Numbered from the stretch's first letter, positions 24,294 through 32,065 are shown. The stretch is DNA of 34,281 nt from Candidatus Bathyarchaeota archaeon (GCA_016783485.1 JADHWM010000017.1:1-34281); one strand, 5' to 3'. Translations and numbers: made by a program. Notes: generated by a model not told the origin, from the sequence alone.

Positions 24294-26063
24294 CTAGAAC
24301 TTTTCCGGATCCTGATCCGATGCGAGGAGCCTGTAGAACTCATCCACGGCTTCCTTCAGGTAACTCTCCCGGACCTTCCCGTGTGGGGAGTCTGTCTCAA
24401 GTATCCGTTTCGGGATCCTCAACGCACTGGCGTCGAAGCCGTGCTCCAGCTTGAACTGGTTCTTCTCTCGGAGGATCTCCAGACCCAAACCGTAAAGTCT
24501 ATCGGGCGCAACCGTGTGCCCTGCTGTCTCCAGGGTTTTCAATATTGTGTCCTTGTCGTAGATGTTCCTGGCGAAGAAGCAGACCACGAGGCTGCTCAGT
24601 ATCTGGCGCCACACCTCCTCCTTGAGGAGCCTCGCTGCGGCCTCCTTTGGATCGGGGAGCTTGCCCTTGAGGGCGGCCTGATCGATGCTGTACCCCGCTG
24701 CGTCAAGGTGGCTGTGCCTCGCCCCGGTCAGGCTGCCTATGTGGGTCACGGGGCCGGTGTGGTAGCCGGGCATCTCGTTGCCGCCGAATGCGAGGGCGAA
24801 ATCTTCTCCCCCATAAATCTTCGAAGCGTACTCTACGCCGCGGGCGATGTTAACGTAGAACTCGTTTCTCTGCTTGACGATTTGTTCGACGGCCTTCGAG
24901 TATGTATCGAAGTCGCCCCACTTTAGATTCAAGCCGAGGGTTTCCACCTCGGTGATGAGGCCTTTCTCCATCGCCTCAGTCGCCCAGGCGAGTACTACGC
25001 CGGTGCTCATCGCGTCGAGGCCCCAGATCTCGACGGAGTCTATGAGTCTGAGCAAACCCTTCTCGTCGAAGACCCCGAGCATGGACCCCAGGCTGTAGAG
25101 GAGTTCATAGTCGTAGGCGATCATCGTGGTCTTGTAGAAGTAGGGCTCATTCTCGTAGGGCTCGCGGAGCCCGGCGATGTGGATGCAGGCGACCGGGCAG
25201 TGAGCGCAGGCGACCCGACGGCCCAAGTACTCTTCCGCCAGGTGTTCACCGGATATGTTCATCGCATCGGCGGAGGACACGGAGGTGAGGTTCCTCGTCG
25301 GGAGCCCCTTCAAGAGGTTGAGGGGCATTATGTTGACGGAGGTCCCGATATCATGGTACTTCCTCATCAAAGGCGACTCCACAGCCCTACGGTAGATGTC
25401 ATCATAGGCCTTCCGATACTCCTTTCTGCTCTCGACCTCGAGGCCCATCTCCCCGCATATAGCGAGGGCTTTGAGTTTCTTGCTACCGAATACGGCTCCG
25501 AGGCCGAGTCGCCCGAAATGGCGGTAGGTCTCGGTGGTGACCATGGCGTATCTGACGAGGTTCTCGCCCGCGCTGCCGATCCTCATGATGGTGCGGGTTC
25601 CGGCGCCCGTCTCGAGTTCTCTCACCACCCTGCCGGTGGTGACGCTGCTGGCTATGCCCCAGATGCCTGAGGCGTCCTTGAATTCGACTCCCGTATCTTT
25701 GATGGAGAGATAGATGGGGGACTCGCTGGCACCCCTTATCACGATCGCCCCATAGCCTGCCAGACGTATAGAGATGGCACTCCTGCCACCTGCGTGGCTC
25801 TCCCCGAGGTTTCCCGTGAGGGGAGACTTGAACATGGAGACCGTCTTGGAGGCCAGTGGATAGAGCCCCACAAGGGGCCCAACAGCGAAGATTATGGGAT
25901 TATCCGGGCCCAGCGGGTCGGCGCCCTTGGGACAGTTCTCCCTGAGGAGGTTGGTGGCAACCCCCGTGCCGCCTATATAGTACTGGAACAGGTCTGCTCT
26001 GTCCTCGACGCTGTACTGTCTCCTCGTGAGGTCTATGTTAAGAACATTAGTTGGCAACTTCAA
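24294..26063 (-). CDS. Aldehyde:ferredoxin oxidoreductase (AOR, tungsten)
   Basis: About 589 aa of the AOR family, which oxidises aldehydes to acids and passes electrons to ferredoxin via tungstopterin and a [4Fe-4S] cluster. In the longest reading (592 aa) the cluster cysteines are Cys289, Cys292, Cys296 (CAHCPVAC) and Cys498 (VVCFF), almost the same positions as in Pyrococcus AOR. The pterin-binding half shows ESHAGGRSAISIRLAGYGA and later GLDAMSTG. The substrate could be acetaldehyde, glyceraldehyde or an aromatic aldehyde. The SD GGAGG lies directly before the TTG at 26072, so the TTG at 26063 with about nine-base spacing is preferred. It overlaps the end of the polyferredoxin gene, indicating one operon. 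Confidence 0.92.
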   Translation of the reverse strand: MKLPTNVLNIDLTRRQYSVEDRADLFQYYIGGTGVATNLLRENCPKGADPLGPDNPIIFAVGPLVGLYPLASKTVSMFKSPLTGNLGESHAGGRSAISIRLAGYGAIVIRGASESPIYLSIKDTGVEFKDASGIWGIASSVTTGRVVRELETGAGTRTIMRIGSAGENLVRYAMVTTETYRHFGRLGLGAVFGSKKLKALAICGEMGLEVESRKEYRKAYDDIYRRAVESPLMRKYHDIGTSVNIMPLNLLKGLPTRNLTSVSSADAMNISGEHLAEEYLGRRVACAHCPVACIHIAGLREPYENEPYFYKTTMIAYDYELLYSLGSMLGVFDEKGLLRLIDSVEIWGLDAMSTGVVLAWATEAMEKGLITEVETLGLNLKWGDFDTYSKAVEQIVKQRNEFYVNIARGVEYASKIYGGEDFALAFGGNEMPGYHTGPVTHIGSLTGARHSHLDAAGYSIDQAALKGKLPDPKEAAARLLKEEVWRQILSSLVVCFFARNIYDKDTILKTLETAGHTVAPDRLYGLGLEILREKNQFKLEHGFDASALRIPKRILETDSPHGKVRESYLKEAVDEFYRLLASDQDPEKF

Positions 26064-26466
26064 AGGGCTCAACCTCCTTCATGGCGAGGACGTCGTAGGG
26101 GCAGTAGCTTACGCAGTAGCCGCAGTGCACGCAGATGTCCGGTTTATTCGCATTCTTGTCCCAGAAAACGGCATTGACGGGGCAGGCGTCGACGCAGCGG
26201 CCGCAGCCAATGCACTTATTCACATTGAGGATCACGCCGCCGCCCTTACGGTAGTCGAGGGCGTCCACGGGGCAGACCTTGAGACATGGGGGATCGGGGC
26301 AGGCCCTGCAGACCACGACCACGAAGCCCCGTTCAAAGCCGCCCGTCGATTTAACTTTCAACGCCGCTTTTTCTAGTCCGCCTTCTCCGAAACGTCTATT
26401 GCAGGCGAACATGCAGAGCTGACATCCGACGCATCGGTCGGCGTCCATTACCACGAGTCTTGCCAT
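26047..26466 (-). CDS. Ferredoxin-like electron-transfer subunit, four Fe-S motifs
   Basis: 139 aa with four cysteine motifs: CVGCQLCMFAC, CRACPDPPC...CP, CIGCGRCVDAC and CVHCGYCVSYC. These are enough for four [4Fe-4S] clusters, in the HycB/DmsB-like iron-sulfur protein arrangement. It precedes and overlaps the AOR gene, so it is probably its electron acceptor or partner subunit, as in the multi-subunit AORs of anaerobes. ATG 26466 is chosen; a TTG five codons earlier (26481) is possible. A TTATTGATTAAT box about 25-30 nt upstream suggests a leaderless message. Confidence 0.9.
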   Translation of the reverse strand: MARLVVMDADRCVGCQLCMFACNRRFGEGGLEKAALKVKSTGGFERGFVVVVCRACPDPPCLKVCPVDALDYRKGGGVILNVNKCIGCGRCVDACPVNAVFWDKNANKPDICVHCGYCVSYCPYDVLAMKEVEPFEVAN

Positions 26467-26618
26467 CGGTCGGATATACAATGCGTGGATTAATCAATAA
26501 GTGTATTCTCTGGCTTACGCTCGCTGAGACTGTACCCGCACTCCAGAATATGGGTGAAGGATGGGGTTAGTGACTCATCTACTCGAGCGCGCGCTGGTGT
26601 GGGTTTCTGGAAGAGATG
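26467..26618 (-). other. Spacer with AOR-operon promoter
   Basis: 152 bases. It holds the AT-rich box at about 26489-26500 used by the ferredoxin-AOR operon. The rest shows no gene. A GAGCGCGCGC tract occurs near 26585-26594. Confidence 0.4.
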
Positions 26619-26831
26619 TTAGTAGGTCTTTCTTCCCCGTGGAATCTTTTTCTTCCTCGGAGCGAAGAAGTTGCACGCCGCCCTCTTCTTCTCCAGCACT
26701 TTCCCGTGTTTGGCGCAGTAGAACGTCTTCCTGGAGTACTTTCGGCATTCCTCGCATGTCCTCTTCCTGGAATAGCCGCGGTAACCCCCGCTCCGGTTGC
26801 TCCGGCCGCGTGCTCTACCTGTTCCCCGCAT
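26619..26831 (-). CDS. Small basic zinc-ribbon protein downstream of RlmB
   Basis: 70 aa and very basic: a Gly/Arg-rich head (GTGRARGRSNRSGG), then TCEEC, YCAKH and AAC (Cys26, Cys29, Cys39, His42, Cys53), then RKKKIPRGRKTY. It looks like a small zinc-binding nucleic-acid or ribosome-associated protein. ATG 26831 has GAGGGG about six bases upstream. An ATG at 26852 overlaps the RlmB stop codon as ATGA and would add seven residues. Either start couples it to RlmB, so a role in rRNA or ribosome maturation is the context-based guess. Confidence 0.65.
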   Translation of the reverse strand: MRGTGRARGRSNRSGGYRGYSRKRTCEECRKYSRKTFYCAKHGKVLEKKRAACNFFAPRKKKIPRGRKTY

Positions 26832-26848
26832 CTCGTTCCCCTCTACAA

Positions 26849-27571
26849 TCATGGGCTTGCCAGTTGCCGTATCCTCTCGTAGAGGACGACGGCTGCGGCC
26901 GCGCCCACGTTGAGGGATGTGATCCGTCCGTGCATGGGTATCCTGACGACGTGGTCGCATCGGTCTAGGAGGGAGGGGTTTATCCCTCGGTCCTCGCCGC
27001 CCATGAGGAGGGCGACGGGTCCCGTGAGTCTCTCGTGGTAGTAGTCGGTGGAACCTGTGGGGTCTACTCCTACGAGTTTGACTCCTTCCTGTTTCAGGAG
27101 CTTGATTGCCTGGAAGAGGTTGTCCCTGATGATGGGTACGTGGAGTCCGCCCCCCATGGAGGCCCGGAGGACGGCGGGGGTGAGCCCCACGCTCCCCTTC
27201 TTGGGGATCACCACGGCGTCGACCCCCGTGGCCTCCGCGGTCCTGAGTATGGAGCCGAGGTTCATGGGATCGTAGAGCCTGTCGAGGAGGATGAGGGTGA
27301 CGTCTCCTTGGTTCTGGGATAGGATCGTCTTCAATGTGGCTGTCTTGGGGGGCTGTATTAGGGCGATGACTCCCTGGTGGCGGCCGGACTGGGAGAGGGT
27401 GTCGAGGCGCTTCTTGGGGACGAGCTCTACCTTGGTGCCCTGTTCCTTGGCGAGGCGCAGGATCTCCGCTATCTTGGCCTGGTCCTCGATCCCCTTCGCG
27501 ACGAGGATCCTCTCCGGTCTCGTGGTCTTCAGGGTTTCGTGGACGGGGTTGCGTCCCTCTACTTGGATCAT
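26849..27571 (-). CDS. rlmB: TrmH/SpoU-type rRNA 2'-O-methyltransferase (RlmB-like)
   Basis: 240 aa SPOUT methyltransferase. Residues 1-75 form the substrate-binding N-terminal domain. The catalytic domain follows with motif 1 (DPMNLGSILRTAEATG), motif 2 (MGGEDRGI) and motif 3 (IPMHGRITSLNVGAAAAVVLYE, without the first residue), which form the trefoil knot and bind S-adenosylmethionine. The target is likely a 2'-OH of a 23S rRNA guanosine by family analogy, though a tRNA target is not excluded. The ATG start is at 27571. It overlaps the small zinc-ribbon gene by four bases. Confidence 0.88.
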   Translation of the reverse strand: MIQVEGRNPVHETLKTTRPERILVAKGIEDQAKIAEILRLAKEQGTKVELVPKKRLDTLSQSGRHQGVIALIQPPKTATLKTILSQNQGDVTLILLDRLYDPMNLGSILRTAEATGVDAVVIPKKGSVGLTPAVLRASMGGGLHVPIIRDNLFQAIKLLKQEGVKLVGVDPTGSTDYYHERLTGPVALLMGGEDRGINPSLLDRCDHVVRIPMHGRITSLNVGAAAAVVLYERIRQLASP

Positions 27572-27709
27572 GGGTGGCTCTCGGGGAGGGATGGGTTCAC
27601 GGGTTATTATGGGTGTCTGATCTGGTTTGGTGGTGTGCGGGTGGGTGAGGGGTGGGAGGCTTGCCCCTATTTATTTTTTATTTTTTTGGAGGGGTGCCTT
27701 TTGGCTTGG
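27572..27709. other. Spacer with hairpin and T-run
   Basis: Between RlmB (-) and the opine-dehydrogenase-like gene (+). CCCCTATTTATTTTTTATTT, then AGGGG (27665-27694 overall), can form a stem CCCCT/AGGGG with a T-rich loop. It resembles the hairpin at 32033-32052 and precedes the GT-rich repeat in the same way. No gene lies here. Confidence 0.4.
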
Positions 27710-27799
27710 TTTTAGGGGTTTACTGGGTGTTTGGCGGTGTTTTCTGTTTGCTTTCGGGTGTTGTTTGCTACTGTTTTGCTACTGGTTTGCTTGAGGGGG
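27710..27799 (+). repeat. Dispersed GT-rich repeat, copy 2
   Basis: 90 bp beginning TTTTAGGGGTTTACTGGG and ending GGTTTGCTTGAGGGGG. Aligned by eye with 32066-32165 it differs at about five positions plus one 10-base gap. The gap falls in an internal repeat of GCTACTG-type units, two here and three in the other copy. The + strand is almost free of C and A. It lies directly upstream of the opine-dehydrogenase-like gene. Confidence 0.8.
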
Positions 27800-27818
27800 G
27801 GGATAAATTTTAACCCCC
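27795..27818 (+). promoter_or_regulatory. G-run/TATA/C-run promoter box of ODH-like gene
   Basis: A run of G is followed by ATAAATTTTAA and CCCCC, making an imperfect palindrome centred on the TATA box. The TATA is about 35-40 bases before ATG 27845. Similar boxes occur at 29036-29057 and 29353-29376, so it may be an operator used for several units. Confidence 0.5.
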
Positions 27819-27844
27819 ACACACACATTATCGCTGTGATTTGG

Positions 27845-28930
27845 ATGAAAGTAGCTATACTAGGTTCAGGCGGTGGAGGTCTGGCTGTGGCCCACGATTT
27901 CAGCGCTCATGGCCATGAAGTCCGACTATGCGACTTCGAGAACTTCCCGGACAACATCAAGGCTGTTGAGAAGAATGGAGGTATATTCGCTGAAGGCGAC
28001 CTTGAGGGTTTCACCCCAGTAAAATATTCGGGACATGACATAAGTGAGGCATTGAAAGGCGTTGAACTAGTCATAGCCGTAGGTCCGGCCTACAGCACTA
28101 AGCCTTTCGCTGAGGCTTGTAGACCTCATCTCAAGAAGAAGGAACAGGCGGTAATAGTTTGTCCCAGTAGCTGCGGAGGAAGTGTAGAGTTCAAGAATGT
28201 GATAGGTAGCCCCATCACGGACAAAGATTTTCTTGTGGCCGAGACAAATACTCTTCCCTATGCCGTGAGGGTCACGGAGCCTGGTAAGATAAGGGTGTTT
28301 CTGAAGCTAAGAGGAGGCCTCTTCCTTGCAGCTTTACCGTCTGGGAATACGGAGACAGTGTTGAACATGGTAAAAGACGTTTATCCTCACCTTATACCCG
28401 CTAAGAACGTCATGCAGACGAGTCTCCAGAACGGAAACCCGGTGATCCACCCTTCTATTACATTATTGAATGTGGGCCTCATAGAGCGCACGGGAGGGGA
28501 CTTCTATTTCTATGAGGACGGCGTCACACCCGCCGTGGGAAGATTAGTTGAGGCCGTGGACAAGGAGCGTCTGGCCATCGCCAAGAAGCTGGGGGTTAAC
28601 GTTCTACCCGATCCAGAGTTAGGAATGATTCAAGGGTACCAAACGGAAAACAATTATGATACGAGTTACCAAAAGGCGCCGGGATATGAGGGGATCAAGG
28701 CTCAGAGTAGTCTCGATTACAGGTACTTCAACGAGGATGTTGGCTATGGTCTTGTCTTTATGAGTGGGCTTGGCGCCCAGATCGGTGTTCCTACGCCTCA
28801 TATGGGCTCGATTATTACAATTGTTTCGACTCTTATGCAGCGGGATTATAGGAAAGAGCAGAAACGTACTATGAAGACTCTCGGACTTGCGGGTAAGAGC
28901 GTGGAGGATTTGAAAAAGCTACTATCATAG
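27845..28930 (+). CDS. Opine/octopine dehydrogenase family protein
   Basis: 361 aa in two domains. An N-terminal NAD(P) Rossmann fold carries VAILGSGGGGLAVAHDF (3-19). A C-terminal helical octopine-DH domain carries QNGNPVIHPSITLLN (195-209, catalytic-type His202) and YFNEDVGYG (294-302, acidic partner Asp297). AETNTLPYAVR (132-142) is also typical. Family members reductively join an amino acid to a 2-keto acid, or oxidise such conjugates; specificity cannot be read here. A longer frame begins at 27731, but its first 38 codons come from the GT-rich repeat and TATA region, so ATG 27845 is the start. Confidence 0.87.
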   Translation: MKVAILGSGGGGLAVAHDFSAHGHEVRLCDFENFPDNIKAVEKNGGIFAEGDLEGFTPVKYSGHDISEALKGVELVIAVGPAYSTKPFAEACRPHLKKKEQAVIVCPSSCGGSVEFKNVIGSPITDKDFLVAETNTLPYAVRVTEPGKIRVFLKLRGGLFLAALPSGNTETVLNMVKDVYPHLIPAKNVMQTSLQNGNPVIHPSITLLNVGLIERTGGDFYFYEDGVTPAVGRLVEAVDKERLAIAKKLGVNVLPDPELGMIQGYQTENNYDTSYQKAPGYEGIKAQSSLDYRYFNEDVGYGLVFMSGLGAQIGVPTPHMGSIITIVSTLMQRDYRKEQKRTMKTLGLAGKSVEDLKKLLS

Positions 28931-29408
28931 AATAGGACTACGTGCGCGCAATTCACCTACAAATATCCCCGTGTACCCCGTGTAACCGTACCCTTTACCC
29001 CATGTATCTGTTGAATTGTATGGGGGTTTGGGTTTGGGGTTAAATTTTATCCCCCCCTAGATAGCCTTGCTTCGGCACTTCGTGCCTCGTAAGTCTTGGT
29101 AGCAGAGGTTAATGTCGATTTGAGAAGATGATGATGGCGTCTTAACCAGCGTTCTCTTCGGCCCGGCAGCGAGAACATCCATCAAAAGGGAGACTGTGAA
29201 CCCTCTCTACTTTGCATGGTGCCCAGTAAGGATAGACCATGAGACGGTTGACGAGCATCTATCTACCATAACCAAATTCTCGAAGATAGCATACGGTGAA
29301 AAAATAGAGACAGCGCGACACATCATCTAGCACTCAAATATGTGGCTGCGCGCGCGGGGGTTAATTTTTTTTATCTCCATGAGCCTTCCTTTTATGCGGT
29401 GAAAAGAT
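28931..29408 (+). other. 478-bp spacer with two promoter-like boxes
   Basis: No annotated-quality gene. It contains CCCCGTGTA-type short repeats at about 28966-28986 and a G-run/TTAAATTTTAT/C-run box at 29036-29057. A hairpin GGCACTTCGTGCC lies near 29075-29088. A 68-codon open frame without a usual start follows (29124-29330), and a second G-run/TTAATTTTTTTTAT box at about 29353-29376 lies before the MBL gene. The middle may hold a small RNA or a decayed gene. Confidence 0.4.
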
Positions 29409-30047
29409 TTGAGTGAAAAGGTCACGGATGATATTTTTATTGTGCGTCAAGATATGAGGCCGGGCTGGACATGTAACGTTGTCCTGGTGTTCGGAGAGGA
29501 TGAAATGGGGGTGGTGGACACGGGCTATGAGAACACGCCCGAGGACTTTGTGTTCCCGTTGATCGAGGAACAGGGCAGACGCCTCGATGAGGTGTCAATC
29601 ATCGTAAATACCCACAGGGACGGCGACCACATCAGGGGCAACACCGTTTTCAAAGAACGGACAGGTGCACCAATAGCCATACATGAGCTTGAAATGGAGG
29701 CAGTGCCAACAGCAGACACCAAGATCGGGGACAACGTGACACTTGGGGACAGAAGCTTTAAGGTCATACATACCCCCGGACACAGACCCGGAGCCGTCTG
29801 TCTCTACGATGAGGTCAGCAAAATCTTGTTGACGGGGGACAGTGTCTGTGGAACACGGGAGAACCTCATCAGGATGGATAAAAACATCTACATCGACTCT
29901 CTGAAAAAGCTGCTGGCGCTTGACGTGGAGTTGATGATAATGTCACATCCCTTCGCCCCCCCAGGTAAAGACATCCTGAGAGGAGACGAAGCCAAGCAGA
30001 TGATCGAGACGAGCATAGAGATAGCCGTGAACCTCAAACAAACCTAG
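29409..30047 (+). CDS. Metallo-beta-lactamase-fold hydrolase, altered motif
   Basis: 212 aa MBL-fold protein. The usual HxHxDH reads HRDGDH (69-74), so the second histidine of the zinc-1 site is Asp71. The other ligands are in place: TPGH (His125), TGDSV (Asp144) and SHPF (His180). Length and core are those of glyoxalase-II-like proteins. The HxDxDH variant may bind a different metal or have a changed reaction. The TTG start at 29409 has GGTGA about six bases upstream. It stands alone, followed by a GC-rich hairpin. Confidence 0.85.
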   Translation: MSEKVTDDIFIVRQDMRPGWTCNVVLVFGEDEMGVVDTGYENTPEDFVFPLIEEQGRRLDEVSIIVNTHRDGDHIRGNTVFKERTGAPIAIHELEMEAVPTADTKIGDNVTLGDRSFKVIHTPGHRPGAVCLYDEVSKILLTGDSVCGTRENLIRMDKNIYIDSLKKLLALDVELMIMSHPFAPPGKDILRGDEAKQMIETSIEIAVNLKQT

Positions 30048-30075
30048 GCGCGCGCAGTTATTTTTTTCGCGCGCT
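30047..30075 (+). terminator. GCGCGC hairpin with T-run loop
   Basis: GGCGCGCGC, a loop of AGTTATTTTTTT, then CGCGCGCTC: a seven-base GC stem around a U-rich loop, right at the end of the MBL gene. It is terminator-like, though with the T-run in the loop rather than after the stem, as also seen at 32033-32052. Confidence 0.55.
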
Positions 30076-30261
30076 CGATTGAGTGCAAATATGGGATACA
30101 TCGATGGGATCTATGTGTCGTGGGCTCCTCGATCTGGGTCAGCTTTTGATGCACCCTTTTTTCGGGGTAGCTAAAATGAAGGAAACCTAATAAACGCCTC
30201 TAAGATTAATCCCTGTGAGTGATCTTCCGGGGAAGGTTAGTCTAGAGAGGTATGATCATAA

Positions 30262-30777
30262 ATGGAAGGATTGCAGCCTGGGGAGGCCCTGATCAAGGAC
30301 TCGGGGATGTTCCCCGTGGCGTGGAGCAAGAGCGCGTTCAGCACGGTGAACGGCAAGCTGATACTCACGAACCAGAGGCTGGTCTTTGCGGCGGGCAGGT
30401 TTCAGAACCCCATCGAAGGGCTGGGAGGGGCTCACAAGGAGAGGGTGGAGCTCTCCCTGGGGGACATCGTCTCCGTCGACAAGGGGATGATGGCCACCGT
30501 CAAGGTCACTGCGGGGCAGGAGTACACATTCAAGGGCATGCGTAATGCGAAGGAGTGGGTCGACCTGATCATCAGGGCGGTGAGGGACGCCCAGACGGCG
30601 CCCCCCTATGCGCCGCCCCAGCCCGCCTATCAGCCGCCTCCGCCCGCGTACACGCCTCCGCCTCAACCGGCTCCCCAGCCCGCTCCGGCAGCCCAGAGAG
30701 GCCTGTTCTGCACGGAATGCGGTTCCCCGTTGGATGCTGTCGACAAATTCTGCGGGAGCTGCGGGAAGAGGCTCTAG
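30262..30777 (+). CDS. GRAM/PH-like protein with Pro-rich linker and zinc ribbon
   Basis: 171 aa in three parts. Residues about 5-108 look like a GRAM/PH-type beta domain (GKLILTNQRLVFAAGRF, LSLGDIVSVDKG, then YTFKGM and a C-terminal helix). Residues 113-143 are almost all Pro, Ala, Gln and Tyr (PPYAPPQPAY type). Residues 150-167 are a zinc ribbon with two CxxC pairs (C150/153, C164/167). It is probably an adaptor that binds lipid or protein and has no enzymatic motif. ATG 30262 follows AGAGGTATGATC, which is SD-like. Neighbouring genes do not suggest a partner. Confidence 0.75.
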   Translation: MEGLQPGEALIKDSGMFPVAWSKSAFSTVNGKLILTNQRLVFAAGRFQNPIEGLGGAHKERVELSLGDIVSVDKGMMATVKVTAGQEYTFKGMRNAKEWVDLIIRAVRDAQTAPPYAPPQPAYQPPPPAYTPPPQPAPQPAPAAQRGLFCTECGSPLDAVDKFCGSCGKRL

Positions 30778-30919
30778 CCCTCCAAGGGTCTTCTCTTTTT
30801 TCGTCTCGTAGTGGTCCCGCGGGTAGATGGGATCAGGGGCCGAGGCTTCCTCAGATCAGCGCTCTTGGACCAGTCATGAGCAGATTTTAATTGAAATCCG
30901 GTGCGATACCGTATAGTGG

Positions 30920-32014
30920 GTGGTTAGCATATCTGATTTCGAGTTGACGAGGGACGAGGAGTCGCACGCCTTACGGCTGCACGAGGAGGCCGTCGTGATC
31001 GACGCGTTGCAGGGGGTTCTGGCGGCCGACCCGGACAGGTATTTCCCCGAGTTCGTGGAGGGCGGGGTGACCGCGTGTTTCCAGGATGTGGGCGGGGGAG
31101 GGGACTCTTCGCCGTATCCAGAGGTGTCGCCTCTCAACTTCAGGGAGGCGGTGCTCGCGTTGGATGGGCTGAAGCGGATCGTCGAGGCACACGGAGACAA
31201 GTTCGTCTTCGCGGAGTACGCCGAGGATGTGAGGAGGGCTAAGGGGGAGGGGAGGATAGCCCTTATTCCTCAGATGCAGGCCTGTGCGGCTCCCATCGAG
31301 AGTAACTTCGCGCTTCTGCGGGCGCTCCATGGGCTGGGGTTGAAGGTCATCCAGCTCACATATAACTCTCAGACCTCGGTGGGGTCGGGGTGCTGCGAGC
31401 CCATTGACTCGGGGCTGAGTCTCTTCGGGAGGGGGGTGGTGAAGGAGATGAACCGGATAGGTGCGGTGGTGGACGTGTCCCATGGGAGCGATGGGACGAT
31501 GAACGACGCCATCGAGCACTCACGGGGCCCGGTGATCGTGTCGCATTCGAGCTGCCGGGCGTTGAGCCCGTCCCCGAGGAACTGTACTGATGAGACGATC
31601 GTGGCGCTGGCGGAGAAGGGGGGGGTCATCGGCATCTGTGCGTGGTCGCCGTTGCTCTCGCTGGATCAGTCGAAGGTGCGGTCGACTTTGGGGATGTTCC
31701 TGGATCACGTGGATCATGCGGTGGGGCTGGTGGGTGTGGATCACGTGGGGGTGAGTACCGACATCAACTGGAAGGGGTTGGACGAGGGATGGTGCAGCAA
31801 GACGATGATGTACTGGCGCAGGGACAGGCCGGATGTCTACGGGTACGATAGGCCGCTGGATCTGTATCCTCCTCCCCCGGTGGGGTTGGAGAGGGTGAGT
31901 GCGTTTCCGAATATCACGAGGGGGCTGGTGGCTCGGGGTTACTCTGATGGGGAGATATTGAAGATCTGGGGGGGTAACTGGCTCAGGGTGTTCGAGGAGG
32001 TCTGGGGGCGGTAG
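30920..32014 (+). CDS. M19 dipeptidase homologue with altered metal site
   Basis: 364 aa TIM-barrel of the renal/membrane dipeptidase family. VDVSH (His188) and VIVSHSSCRAL (His209) match the family's two histidines, and VGVDHVGVSTDI (Asp281) matches the catalytic Asp. The N-terminal HxD pair is replaced by VIDAL (Asp28 only). The bridging Glu of the family region is a Gln, in the stretch LIPQMQACA (Gln118 or Gln120). It may use one metal or hydrolyse something other than dipeptides. The GTG start at 30920 is taken; no strong SD is seen. No partner genes adjoin. Confidence 0.8.
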   Translation: MVSISDFELTRDEESHALRLHEEAVVIDALQGVLAADPDRYFPEFVEGGVTACFQDVGGGGDSSPYPEVSPLNFREAVLALDGLKRIVEAHGDKFVFAEYAEDVRRAKGEGRIALIPQMQACAAPIESNFALLRALHGLGLKVIQLTYNSQTSVGSGCCEPIDSGLSLFGRGVVKEMNRIGAVVDVSHGSDGTMNDAIEHSRGPVIVSHSSCRALSPSPRNCTDETIVALAEKGGVIGICAWSPLLSLDQSKVRSTLGMFLDHVDHAVGLVGVDHVGVSTDINWKGLDEGWCSKTMMYWRRDRPDVYGYDRPLDLYPPPPVGLERVSAFPNITRGLVARGYSDGEILKIWGGNWLRVFEEVWGR

Positions 32015-32027
32015 GCGGGACGCGGAG

Positions 32028-32056
32028 CCCACCCCCCGTTTTTTTGCGGGGGTTTT
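32028..32056 (+). terminator. CCCCCG/CGGGGG hairpin terminator
   Basis: CCCCCG (32033-32038), loop TTTTTTTG, CGGGGG (32047-32052), then TTTT, about 20 bases after the M19 stop. It is a six-base GC stem with a T-run in the loop and another after it, and it leads into the GT-rich repeat. Confidence 0.7.
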
Positions 32057-32065
32057 GCATGTTTT

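Noticed and set aside
26853-26960. Longer reading of the zinc-ribbon gene
   Set aside because: It lies fully inside RlmB and is Arg-rich antisense-like filler without its own start signal.
27731-27844. 38-codon N-terminal extension of the opine-dehydrogenase-like protein
   Set aside because: It is the translation of the GT-rich repeat and the TATA box; the Rossmann start is at 27845.
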